The position numbers and the translations under genes are program-made. The notes beneath the pieces are model-generated. The model was given only the letters and a program-made list of their open reading frames with translations. It was not told where the DNA came from and ran no database searches. Positions 9,201 to 17,131 of a stretch of DNA of 64,000 bases are shown here, piece after piece. Source of the DNA: a bacterium (GTDB lineage Bacteria > Auribacterota > UBA3054). Every line of letters starts with the position of its first letter. The stretch's first letter is position 1. Location of the stretch: the NCBI GenBank assembly GCA_017963805.1, contig JAGCTE010000055.1, positions 1 to 64,000 of the forward strand. Reading direction: 5' to 3'.

Positions 9201-10615
9201 ACACGGTCGTTTCCAAAGGCATCGACGGCACCACAAGGGACTATGTCAGTACCTGCCCGAGGGACGCCAGAGTGAAAGTCTCCATGGACGTTTACTGGGA
9301 TTCCGCTTCTCCCTGCGACGCCGTGTATCTGGCCTGCCCGATCCGCCACAAACCCATGACTCTTAAGATAGAGAACAAGGGCGACGGCACCTTCGGCGTC
9401 AGAGGCATGCAGGACGACAGCTACAAAGTGATGGTTGGCAAGACCTGGTCTATGGACGAATGGGTGCACATCAGCTACTCCATGGACTTCAGGACCCAGA
9501 CCGGCGTCGAACTGACGATCGGCGAGGAGACCGAGGACATCACCCAGGTCGAGCTCTACGGCACCCACCACACCTACGAAGGCTTCTCCTTCTGCACTGA
9601 CGGCGACGACGAGATGGATTCTCTCTTCTACTTCGACAATCTGGTGTTCGAAATAGTGCCCAAAGAAGACAAGCCGCATCCCGTGATGCCCGGCGCCACG
9701 GCCGTTTCCACGGACGACAGCGCCACGGTCAAAGTCCTCAACTACGGCACGCCTTACGACTTCTCCATTTCCGTTTTGGATCTGCCCGGCAATGTGAGCG
9801 TCTCTCCCAAGACCGGCCGCACCGAAGACTCCACCGAGCTGACCTTCACTGTAAACCGCGGCGAATTGGATGACAACTTCTACCGCACCAGGGTCTGCTT
9901 GTCCTACTCCGACGGCGTTACGGAAGGCGCGCTGACGTCTCTTGTGACCTTCGCGGTTGGCGGCTGGTACTACGGCGCCGACTTCCTCGGCCCGTGGTTC
10001 GGCTACGGCCCCCTGAACGGCCAGGAAAGCTGGACCGCCAATTCTTCGGAAGTCGAGATCATCAACCTTGACGGCGAGAACGCCATCAAGTATCCCTTCG
10101 CCTGCTCCACCGAGGTGGGAGCCAAGGTCCCCTTGGACGGCATCTTTACCTTCTCCGCCAGAGTGTACAGCGAAGAGCTGGCCGACGACTCCTACTTCCG
10201 TATCGGAACAGTGGACGGCGCCGGCTACTATCCCATGTACATCAGCAGGGAAGGCGACCCGAGGGAACTGCAGTTCGGCTACTTCTCCGGCAACACCTGG
10301 ACGCCTATCGCGACGGCGCCCTTCGGACAGTGGGTCGACTTCAGCTTCACCATGGACACCAATCCTGAAGTCGCCTGCATAAAGGAGATCACCTTCGACG
10401 ACTTCGTGACGAACTTCATCGACGGCGAGCTGCCGCTCAACCCGAGCTACGACGGCAAACGCATCGAGAAGTTCACGATCAATTTGTACGACGTGGCCAA
10501 CCCGGCCGGCATGTACATGTCCAGGATCGTCGTCAAGGATCCCGCCGTTCCCGAACCGGCGATCCTGGCGCTGCTCGCCTTGGTCGGAATGCTCTTAGTC
10601 CGTAAAGCGAACTAA
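6212..10615 (+). CDS. Giant modular PEP-CTERM secreted protein, five lectin-like units
   Basis: This encodes 1467 residues with a signal peptide (1-19). The protein repeats a unit of about 305-320 residues beginning near residues 20, 320, 640, 945 and 1251. Each unit starts with a lectin/jelly-roll-like domain marked by (F/Y)Y(K/R)EDFEEP, G-D-L-Q-x-Q-x-x-W and an FYFDD strand near its end. It continues with a roughly 90-residue Ig-like domain carrying WLTVSPSSGT and a YYR...V..D.G..G pattern, as in BACON domains. The C-terminus (from about residue 1446) is VPEPAILALLALVGMLLVRK, a PEP-CTERM-type signal recognised by exosortases in other bacteria. The likely role is a surface or matrix binding protein. 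It is transcribed alone between a strong promoter and a strong terminator. Confidence 0.85.
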   Translation: MKRFLLLALLLALTSSLMAETLFEENFESYEAGTEMVGTIDGWDTFSTYGGSSTIVENESGIAGKSMKMQQIDGGSADYDMIFGPKFDMSTEDSLRQLVRVSATVVPSSETDIMALYAVNGETNRFAYLHMNVAKGELTSYPTGATLTNLNKDNTPNRISMLWDNYDNTIRQITCNGQTQDCHIAMSGSFYAQPVRIRFSTQFGTRKDWVTYYDDVKVETESRYAAPHLFIDKTSLTLKKKAQGHLTLQNAGPEGDITFAITKSEGADWLTVSPSSGTYNGTKDLTFSTTGDKDYARAKVTIDAGTAGTEVVSVYWVNGTVFYREDFEEPFMTMGDLQNQEGWLVRSDTGSSSNRAEIEKPEFAESQVMHAYRSTGYDGVRKGGRPGSTPIEGCPALSVVKVSGRIYWESTSNAGSIYLATPDTAKPFCMKIRKTDGQNTFYLYQMRDGSYTPPDAFSGKTWPMDEWVYVSYTIDFATMKGVEVQIGDVTADISNYSLYDVPVKAFTGLSFCTDKASGGDDWDAKFYFDDIQCEYIPRGDEPIMGIDDDTFHTGLTAESGEVTLVNAGGGSFDYSASVIMGGSWLSIAEPTSGTCEDEAKIVFNIDREALNEDYYRGVISLDCGSCGSTNILVTAGAGHIIYKEDFEEPFMQVGDLQGQDAWVVRGTNCADSNEAYVVDAHDTHCMHAKRAQGYDGIRNNSLSGCPENQIVKFSYRIYWDDQSEAQSVYLATPAGIKPFCMKIRRKDDGTFYLYQMLDGSYQPPLDGYSWSMNEWIDISYTLDFRSQNGVTVQIGEDAADISSLVLYGNGSYKKLEGFSFCTDGSGNEFDSLFYFDDFKMEIIDRDPDPKLNIATPRVVVGLTAESGEVMLNNSGAGSFEWTATLPDDPSWLELTTASGTCQKDDPVRFKVLRDEMESDYYRTVMHIDAGAAGEADVIICVCSGSVFYKEDFEEPYMHIGDLQGQDGWVVRNGGYCRDVNSAYVTNGLPFTDNACMHTVVSKGIDGTTRDYVSTCPRDARVKVSMDVYWDSASPCDAVYLACPIRHKPMTLKIENKGDGTFGVRGMQDDSYKVMVGKTWSMDEWVHISYSMDFRTQTGVELTIGEETEDITQVELYGTHHTYEGFSFCTDGDDEMDSLFYFDNLVFEIVPKEDKPHPVMPGATAVSTDDSATVKVLNYGTPYDFSISVLDLPGNVSVSPKTGRTEDSTELTFTVNRGELDDNFYRTRVCLSYSDGVTEGALTSLVTFAVGGWYYGADFLGPWFGYGPLNGQESWTANSSEVEIINLDGENAIKYPFACSTEVGAKVPLDGIFTFSARVYSEELADDSYFRIGTVDGAGYYPMYISREGDPRELQFGYFSGNTWTPIATAPFGQWVDFSFTMDTNPEVACIKEITFDDFVTNFIDGELPLNPSYDGKRIEKFTINLYDVANPAGMYMSRIVVKDPAVPEPAILALLALVGMLLVRKAN

Positions 10616-10644
10616 GACCGCAAAGCGCTCCTTTTGGCAGCGCG

Positions 10645-10706
10645 AAAAAGACACCCCCCTCAAGATTTTGTTACGAAGTAAAATCAAGAGGGGGGTGTCT
10701 TTTTTT
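10645..10706 (+). terminator. Rho-independent terminator after the giant PEP-CTERM gene
   Basis: A long hairpin pairs AAAGACACCCCCCT with AGGGGGGTGTCTTTT around a roughly 30-base loop whose ends also pair partly (GATTTT with AAAATC). The right arm runs into a T7 tract. It isolates the gene ending at 10615 from the one starting at 10761. Confidence 0.85.
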
Positions 10707-10720
10707 GTGCCAAAATGTGC

Positions 10721-10726
10721 TATAAT
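10721..10726 (+). promoter_or_regulatory. TG-extended -10 box upstream of the 863-residue PEP-CTERM gene
   Basis: TGCTATAAT gives a perfect -10 hexamer with an extended TG. The -35 region falls in the T tract of the preceding terminator and is poor, so the extended -10 probably matters. The ATG lies 34 bases downstream of the hexamer. Confidence 0.55.
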
Positions 10727-10760
10727 CTCTAATAATTTAAACAAAAATAAGTAGGGAATC

Positions 10761-13352
10761 ATGTCTAGAATTTTGCTGTTTTCGGTCATTTTTTTCGCGG
10801 CGGCGGCCTTCGGCGCCGAGGTTTATTACACTTGCGATTTTGAGGAAGGATTCACGCCGGGCGACCTTCAGGGACAGAAAAACTGGACCGTTCGGACCAC
10901 CGACGGCTACTGCCACGAGGACAACGTGGCGACGGTGGGGGACTACCATTCCCGCCAGTGCGTCCAAATTGGCAAAGCCACCGGTTGGAACGGCGTCATC
11001 GTCAAGAATATCCCGCCCTCCCCGAACGGGAGCCTTGTGAAAGTTTCCTTCAAAATGTTCTGGCCGAACGATTCCTCCGTCTCCTCCGTGCAGATAGCCA
11101 GCGACTGGTGGAACCGCCCCGTTCAGCTCAGCTTTAAGTCGAACGACGGCGGAACGTTCAGGGTCGGCTCCCTTCAGGACAAAACCACCCTTGTTCCGGA
11201 AGACATTAAAAACGTTTCCTTCGGCAAGGGGGAATGGATAGACGTTTCGTATACCATAGACTTCAGAGCCGGCGTCATGGATAAGCTGAAAGTGGGCGAA
11301 AAAGAGTGCGACGCGAGCCTTGTTCCCATAAAGGACAGCTCCACGAACCTGAAGAGCTTTTCCATCGTCGCCGACGCCGAAGCCAACATCTGCTTCGACG
11401 ACATCAAGGTGGAATCGATAGACCGCGAAGGGAGCCCGGTGCTCGCCATCGGCTCGGTCATCCTTTTGGTGCCGAGCAAGTCTACTGCCGCGAGTTTGCC
11501 GCTCTACAACATGGGCGGTGGGGAACTGACTTACAGGGTCTACCTGGACGAGCAGCCCGAATGGCTGACGATAAAGAATCCGGAGGGAACTTTCACGGAA
11601 AGCGCCGCCCTTAACTTCAGTTTCGATCGCTCGCTTATGCAAACCAACGTCTATTACGTCAACGTCCGCGTAGACGGCGGTTCGGCCGGCAGCAAGACCT
11701 GCCTTCTGAAAGTTCAGAGCAAGGGCGCCATCTGCTCGTACACCTTCGATCCGCCCGCCCTTTATTCCGGAGAGATAACCGGCCAGGACGGCTGGGAAGG
11801 CATCAGGGACGACGGCTACGGATACCTCGACAACTGCATGCTGGTCACCAACGTTCCCTACGGCGCTGACGGCCCCTGCGGTTTCATTAAAAACGCCTAC
11901 GGCTGGAACAGCTACACCTGCCCGGTGACGTCCGAAAAAGACGCGGTCGTAAAAGTCTCCATGAAGATCAGGAAAGACTCCGAATCCAGCCAGGATTCCT
12001 TCTATTTCCGCAACGAATGGTGGAGCTTCCTGTATGAGTTCTGGTTCTGGCGCTACGAGGACGCTTTCTATCTCTACAAATTCAACAGCGGAAAAGCCTA
12101 CGCCGTCGCCGGGGACTACCCCTTCCCCTTGGACACTTGGCTCGATCTCTCCTTCACCATCGACCTTAGGCTTTATCGGCTGACGGAATTCTCGCTGGGC
12201 GGTTTCTCGACCAACTTCACGTCGGGCTTCGAACTTATGACCCAGCACGACAAGACGAACAGGTACGAGAAATTGAACACCCTGGCCTTCGTCTGCGGAT
12301 CAGCCGAAGTGACGGACGCCAACCTTCTTGTCGACGACATCCTGGTCGTCGAGCTTGAAAGGCCGAAGACGCCCATTCCCTTGCTGGACACCTCCGTCGC
12401 TTTGGACCCCACGCAGGAAAGGGTGAGCGTTCCCGTTATGAACGCCGGCAACAGGGCTTTCAAATACACTTTGACCGTTCTGGATCTGCCCCAAAACCTC
12501 GTTCCGCAGCCCGCGACCGGGAAGGTCGGCGCAAGCGGCGATCTTACTTTCGACCTTTTCACTGACAGCTTGGAAGACGGCTTCTACCGCACCAGGGTCG
12601 TAATGGATTACAAAGCCACAAGCGGCAGCGGGGAAGGCTCCATAACTTCGCTCTTCACTTTCGCCAAGGGCGGCTGGTACTACGCCACGGAGTTTGAAGG
12701 CAGCTGGTACGAGCCGGGCGGCCTGCGCGGCCAGGACACCTGGCTGGCCGGGGTCGAAGGATCAGGGAAAGAGCCCAAAGTTTCCGCAAAGGAAGGCGCG
12801 CAGTGCGCCGAACTGCCGGGGACCGGCTATATCAAGACTTCCTGCTTCGTTCCCCCGGAGAGCGCCTTCACTTTCAAGAGCCGCTTCTTCGTGGAAAACG
12901 GCGACGACGAAGGGTACGCCAAAGTGTCTTTCATCGACGACACAGGCTTCATGCCGTTCTACATCTGCCGCGACAGAGAAATCCGCAAGGCGGTTTTGGG
13001 TTATTTCCCGGCCGGCAGCGACACTTTCGAGAATTTGGCCCAGGCCAACATGGGCGAATGGCAGAACTTCAGTTTCAGCATCGACACCAATCTGGAAAGG
13101 AACGAAGTCTTGAGCGTCACTTTCGGCGACACCGAAATAACTTTCCCGGAGGGCACGTTCTTCCTCAACAACGAGTACGACACCTGCGCCGTGAGCAACC
13201 TCACCATAAGGGTGTCAAGCGGCAGCGAGGAAGAGGAGACGGTCGCCCCCTTCTATTTCGACAACATCGTCGTCCATGACAACGCCGTGCCGGAACCTTT
13301 GGCGGGCCTTTTCTTCGCGGCGCTCGCGCTTTTTAATTTGAGAAAAAAATAA
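10761..13352 (+). CDS. Modular PEP-CTERM secreted protein, three lectin-like units
   Basis: This encodes 863 residues with a signal peptide (MSRILLFSVIFFAAAAFGA). The lectin-like units begin near residues 22, 322 and 638, marked by CDFEEGFTPGDLQGQKNW, GEITGQDGWEGIRDDGYG and GGLRGQDTWLAG. BACON-like Ig domains lie between them (PEWLTIKNPEGTF, and a diverged copy around residues 540-620). The tail is VPEPLAGLFFAALALFNLRK, a PEP-CTERM-type sorting signal. The middle unit closely resembles those of the minus-strand genes at 14467 and 17132, so the four giant proteins are shuffled copies of the same modules. ilvE follows after only 18 bases with no terminator, implying co-transcription. Confidence 0.85.
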   Translation: MSRILLFSVIFFAAAAFGAEVYYTCDFEEGFTPGDLQGQKNWTVRTTDGYCHEDNVATVGDYHSRQCVQIGKATGWNGVIVKNIPPSPNGSLVKVSFKMFWPNDSSVSSVQIASDWWNRPVQLSFKSNDGGTFRVGSLQDKTTLVPEDIKNVSFGKGEWIDVSYTIDFRAGVMDKLKVGEKECDASLVPIKDSSTNLKSFSIVADAEANICFDDIKVESIDREGSPVLAIGSVILLVPSKSTAASLPLYNMGGGELTYRVYLDEQPEWLTIKNPEGTFTESAALNFSFDRSLMQTNVYYVNVRVDGGSAGSKTCLLKVQSKGAICSYTFDPPALYSGEITGQDGWEGIRDDGYGYLDNCMLVTNVPYGADGPCGFIKNAYGWNSYTCPVTSEKDAVVKVSMKIRKDSESSQDSFYFRNEWWSFLYEFWFWRYEDAFYLYKFNSGKAYAVAGDYPFPLDTWLDLSFTIDLRLYRLTEFSLGGFSTNFTSGFELMTQHDKTNRYEKLNTLAFVCGSAEVTDANLLVDDILVVELERPKTPIPLLDTSVALDPTQERVSVPVMNAGNRAFKYTLTVLDLPQNLVPQPATGKVGASGDLTFDLFTDSLEDGFYRTRVVMDYKATSGSGEGSITSLFTFAKGGWYYATEFEGSWYEPGGLRGQDTWLAGVEGSGKEPKVSAKEGAQCAELPGTGYIKTSCFVPPESAFTFKSRFFVENGDDEGYAKVSFIDDTGFMPFYICRDREIRKAVLGYFPAGSDTFENLAQANMGEWQNFSFSIDTNLERNEVLSVTFGDTEITFPEGTFFLNNEYDTCAVSNLTIRVSSGSEEEETVAPFYFDNIVVHDNAVPEPLAGLFFAALALFNLRKK

Positions 13353-13370
13353 AATAATAAAGGAGTTATT

Positions 13371-14396
13371 ATGAGCAAAAACATCGACTGGGGCAAACTG
13401 GGTTTCGCCTACATGAAGACGGACTACCGCTATGTCTCTTACTTTAAGGACGGAAAGTGGGACGAAGGGAAACTCGTGACCGACGATTCCATAACCCTCA
13501 ACGAATGCGCCTGCGTCTTCCAGTACTGCCAGGCTTGCTTCGAAGGGCTTAAGGCTTACACTACCAGAGACGGCCGCATCGTGAGCTTCAGGCCCGACCT
13601 TAACGCAAGCCGCATGGCCGAGTCCGCCAGGCGCCTTGTGATGCCTCCTTTCCCCGAAGACCGCTTTGTCAAGGCCGTGAGGGAGCTCGTCAAGGCCAAC
13701 AAAGACTTCGTGCCGCCCTTTGGCAGCGGCGCGACGCTTTACATCCGCCCCTTCATGATAGGTTCAAACTCCGTAATAGGCGTGAAGCCGGCGGACGAGT
13801 TCGAGTTCAGGATGTTCTGCACGCCGGTCGGCCCGTACTTCAAGGGCGGCGCCAAGCCGATCGTCATCAGAGTCTGCGACTACGACCGCGCGGCACCCCG
13901 CGGCACCGGTCACATCAAGGCCGGGCTCAACTACGCCATGAGTTTGTACGCCGGCATGGAAGCCCACGCCGAGGGTTTTGCCGAGAACATGTACTTGGAC
14001 CCCGCCACCAGGACGAAAGTCGAGGAGACCGGCGGCGCCAACTTCATCTTCATAACGAAAGACGGAACGTTCGTGACGCCTAAATCCGACAGCATCCTGC
14101 CAAGCATAACCCGCCGCTCGCTTATGGTCGTGGCTGAAAAGTACCTCGGCATGAAAGTCGAGCAGAGGGAAGTCCTCCTTTCCGAAGTGCCCGAATTCGC
14201 GGAATGCGGGCTGTGCGGCACCGCGGCGGTCATCTCCCCGGTGGGCAAGATCGTCGACCACGGCAAAGAGATCTGCTTCCCCAGCGGCATGGAGAAGATG
14301 GGCCCTTGGACCCAGAAACTCTACGACACGCTTACGGGCATCCAGATGGGCCAAATAGAGGGCCCCGAGGGCTGGGTGGATACTGTTATCGGGTAA
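13371..14396 (+). CDS. ilvE: Branched-chain amino acid aminotransferase (fold type IV)
   Basis: This encodes 341 residues and is a PLP-dependent transaminase that interconverts Leu/Ile/Val and their 2-oxoacids with 2-oxoglutarate/glutamate in the cytosol. Family hallmarks are FEGLKAY near residues 57-63, the Schiff-base lysine in GTGHIKAGLNYA (K183), the EETGGANFIF glutamate region around residues 218-227, and GTAAVISPVG near the end. The length fits the eukaryote-like BCAT2 subgroup (about 340-360 residues). A good AAGGAG site precedes the ATG. It sits 18 bases behind a PEP-CTERM gene, an unrelated partner, and ends at a shared bidirectional terminator. Confidence 0.95.
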   Translation: MSKNIDWGKLGFAYMKTDYRYVSYFKDGKWDEGKLVTDDSITLNECACVFQYCQACFEGLKAYTTRDGRIVSFRPDLNASRMAESARRLVMPPFPEDRFVKAVRELVKANKDFVPPFGSGATLYIRPFMIGSNSVIGVKPADEFEFRMFCTPVGPYFKGGAKPIVIRVCDYDRAAPRGTGHIKAGLNYAMSLYAGMEAHAEGFAENMYLDPATRTKVEETGGANFIFITKDGTFVTPKSDSILPSITRRSLMVVAEKYLGMKVEQREVLLSEVPEFAECGLCGTAAVISPVGKIVDHGKEICFPSGMEKMGPWTQKLYDTLTGIQMGQIEGPEGWVDTVIG

Positions 14397-14420
14397 TGCC
14401 CAAAAGGCGCCTTAAAACGA

Positions 14421-14447
14421 AAAAGCGGGCTTTTCAGCCCGCTTTTT
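14421..14447. terminator. Bidirectional terminator between convergent ilvE and the 881-residue PEP-CTERM gene
   Basis: AAAAGCGGGC at 14421-14430 pairs perfectly with GCCCGCTTTT at 14437-14446 around a six-base loop. The A tract on the left and T tract on the right allow termination from both strands. Confidence 0.85.
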
Positions 14448-14466
14448 TGTTCGCTTTCGCGATTGC

Positions 14467-17112
14467 TCAGCGCCGCTTCACAAGCAAGAGCGCAAGGAGC
14501 ATCAGGCCGAATACGGCCGGCTCCGGCAGCGTGGAGTCGCAGAAGACCAGATTGTCGACGCAGACGTAGGTGTCGGAGGATTCCTCCTCGTCGTAGTTCC
14601 AGGCGTAAAGCTCTATCTGGTCAAGGTCTTTTTCGTCGTAAGCCGGATCGAAGACCATCTCTCCCGGGATGAAGTTGGTGGTGTAATCGTTGACGGAAAG
14701 CCAGTTCACGCAGGAGGCGGAAATGTCCATGTCCCCTTCGAAGGCGAGGGTGTTCCACTTGCCGAGGGGCGCTTCGCAAAGGATCTGGTACTCTTCCTCG
14801 CCGCTGGGCTTGTGGCAGACTACGGCGGCCTGGCGCATGGGATCGCACATTATGTAAAGCGGAAAGTTGCCTTCCGAATCATGGTGCTCTTTCTGGACCT
14901 TTTCGTTTTTGGTGGTGAAGCGCAGGGCGTAGCTGTGCTCTATGTTTTTCAAATAGAAACGCAAAGAGGCGCGGTATTTCGAGCCGGCGGCGATCCTGAC
15001 GGTCGAAACGGCCGTGCCGTCCTCGCGGAAGGAGAGGCACTGCGCGCCGTCCGTCAGGGCGATCTTCGGCGCGGTCTTTCCGCGCGCGGAGGCCTTCCAG
15101 GTGTCCTGTCCGTTCAGATCTCCCAACCGATACGTCGAGCCTTCGAATTCCGAGGCGTAGAACCAGCCGCCCTTGGCGAAGGTGACAAGCGAAGTGATGG
15201 AGCCGGAATTGGTCTCGTCGCTGGCGGCGTAGTCCATCACGACCCTGGAGCGGTAGAAGCCGTCTTCCAATCCGGACCTGACGAGCCTGAGCACCAGGCT
15301 CCCCGAGGAGGTGACGGTGGCGGTGGCGGATTTCGGCTTTACGTTGTCGGGATAGTCTAGAACGCTGAAGGCCGCTTTGAATTTCTTGCTGCCGTTGTTG
15401 TAGATCCTGTTTGTTACGGAATTGAGGTCCTCGCCAAACGAGAGGGAATTGGACCACTGCGGGATGGCGTAGGGCTCGCGCTCGAGCTGCTCGACCTTGA
15501 GATTGTCTATCAGAAGCATGGCGTCCAATGTTTCCTCTCCGCCGGAGCTGATGCCGAACTTGGTGTAATTGGTGGCGGGGGAGGTTCCCTGCGGCTTGTT
15601 CCTTATGGGAATGCCGTCCACATAGTTCGTTGCGTAGTCGCCCAAAGTGAAAGCGATGAGTTTCGCCGAGCGGTAATCGACCGTGAATGAGAGGTCGAGC
15701 CAGGTGTCGAGAGGCGCTTCGTAGGAGCCGATAAGCCCCCAGGGCTCGTCGTCGTTGAACTTGTACATGTAGAAGTGGTCTTCGTTGCGCCAAAACCACA
15801 TGTGCACGGAATTGTTCCAATAGTCCTGGTGCAGCGTGAAGGAGTCCTCGTCGCCGGCCGAGCCTTTAAAGATCTTCATGCTGACTCTTACCACGGCCTG
15901 GTTTTCGGAATTGACGTCGCAGGTGTAGGCGTCCCAGCCGTCGCTTCTTTTGATGTAGGCGCAGGCGCCGTCAAAACCGTAGCTGACGTTGGTAACGAGC
16001 ATCTCGTTGTATATTTTGCCGTAGCCGTCGTCGCGCTTGCCAGTCCATCCGCCCTGGCCGGTAATTTCGCCGACTCTCCTGAAGGGCGCCTCGAAGTTCT
16101 CATAGATAAGGACGGTTCCGGAAGCCGCGCCCAGAGTCAGGTATTTCGTTCCGGCCGCGCCGCCGTCGACCTTTATGACCGCCCTGTAGTAGCCGTCCGT
16201 CATGACGGAGCGGTCAAGGTTGGCTTTAACGTCGACTTTGCCCGCGCAGGTGCCGCTTTCCGGCGTCACGGAGAGCCATTCCGGCGAGCCTTCGCACTCG
16301 ATCTTGAAGTCGAAGGAATCGCCCCCGTTGTTCATGACGGAAAAGGAAGCGTTCTTGGAGGCTTTCCCTAGCGCGATGGAATTGGGCGTCACCACCAGTT
16401 CCGGAGGCCCGGAGCTGCCGTCTGTTATCCCGACGTAAAGGTTGTCGGCGGAGACGTCGCACTCAAGGGCGAAGCGGAAGGGCTTCGGCTTGCTCGCGGT
16501 GGTGTACTGATGGTAGCCCATCATCAGAGTGTCGGTGTTGGTCCAGCAGTTTTCGTCAAGCTCGAATTTCACGATGAGCTTGCGGGCCGGATCGACGGTA
16601 AGCTTGTAGGTGTGGAAGGCGTCGGATCTGTAGGAGCCCAAGGGGAGGGAATAGCTTTTGGCGGTCAGGATGTCGTAGCAATCCAGCGAAATGTTGTGCT
16701 CGTCGCCGGAACTTTTGGCGACGACGGTGGCCATTTCCTTTTCGTTCTCACAGAGAAATTTCACCCAGTTGTCGCAGCCCTGGGGGCTTAGGAAATCACC
16801 GGACATCACGACGTACTTGCCTTCCAGACTGTCTGAAAAAGTGAAGGAACGTCCCAAAAAAGGCTTCTTGTCACCGTCGACCCTCAGGCAGAGGGCCTGG
16901 CTTCCGCTTTGCACGATGGAAGCCCTGTTGGTGACGTTGCAAATAGACTGCGGGCTGTGGCGGCTGTCAGTTGAGGTCCAGCCTTTCTGCCCGATGATCT
17001 TGCCAAGGGCGTAGCCTTCCGATTCCTCAAATCCGATCCTTAGGATCTCGGTGTCGGAAAAGAGGGAGCTGCTGACGGACAAAGCGAAGAGCGCGATAAG
17101 GAATTTTTTCAT
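14467..17112 (-). CDS. Modular PEP-CTERM secreted protein, three lectin-like units
   Basis: The start is placed at the ATG at 17110-17112, giving 881 residues with a clean signal peptide (MKKFLIALFALSVSSSLFS). A longer frame reaching 17169 would add 19 residues ahead of it and run into the upstream gene. Units begin near residues 22, 334 and 647 (GQKGW, GEITGQGGWTGKRDDGYG, GDLNGQDTW). BACON-like domains include PEWLSVTPESGTCAG near residues 280-295. The C-terminus LPEPAVFGLMLLALLLVKR is a PEP-CTERM-like tail with unusually few residues after the helix. It lies 19 bases downstream of the 1190-residue paralogue, so both are probably one operon. Role: exported surface or matrix protein (inference). 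Confidence 0.83.
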   Translation of the reverse strand: MKKFLIALFALSVSSSLFSDTEILRIGFEESEGYALGKIIGQKGWTSTDSRHSPQSICNVTNRASIVQSGSQALCLRVDGDKKPFLGRSFTFSDSLEGKYVVMSGDFLSPQGCDNWVKFLCENEKEMATVVAKSSGDEHNISLDCYDILTAKSYSLPLGSYRSDAFHTYKLTVDPARKLIVKFELDENCWTNTDTLMMGYHQYTTASKPKPFRFALECDVSADNLYVGITDGSSGPPELVVTPNSIALGKASKNASFSVMNNGGDSFDFKIECEGSPEWLSVTPESGTCAGKVDVKANLDRSVMTDGYYRAVIKVDGGAAGTKYLTLGAASGTVLIYENFEAPFRRVGEITGQGGWTGKRDDGYGKIYNEMLVTNVSYGFDGACAYIKRSDGWDAYTCDVNSENQAVVRVSMKIFKGSAGDEDSFTLHQDYWNNSVHMWFWRNEDHFYMYKFNDDEPWGLIGSYEAPLDTWLDLSFTVDYRSAKLIAFTLGDYATNYVDGIPIRNKPQGTSPATNYTKFGISSGGEETLDAMLLIDNLKVEQLEREPYAIPQWSNSLSFGEDLNSVTNRIYNNGSKKFKAAFSVLDYPDNVKPKSATATVTSSGSLVLRLVRSGLEDGFYRSRVVMDYAASDETNSGSITSLVTFAKGGWFYASEFEGSTYRLGDLNGQDTWKASARGKTAPKIALTDGAQCLSFREDGTAVSTVRIAAGSKYRASLRFYLKNIEHSYALRFTTKNEKVQKEHHDSEGNFPLYIMCDPMRQAAVVCHKPSGEEEYQILCEAPLGKWNTLAFEGDMDISASCVNWLSVNDYTTNFIPGEMVFDPAYDEKDLDQIELYAWNYDEEESSDTYVCVDNLVFCDSTLPEPAVFGLMLLALLLVKRR

Positions 17113-17131
17113 TTTCGTTTCCCAAGTTGGA

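Noticed and set aside
10737-12248. 503-residue open frame on the minus strand
   Set aside because: Antisense to the 863-residue PEP-CTERM gene, with shadow-type composition.
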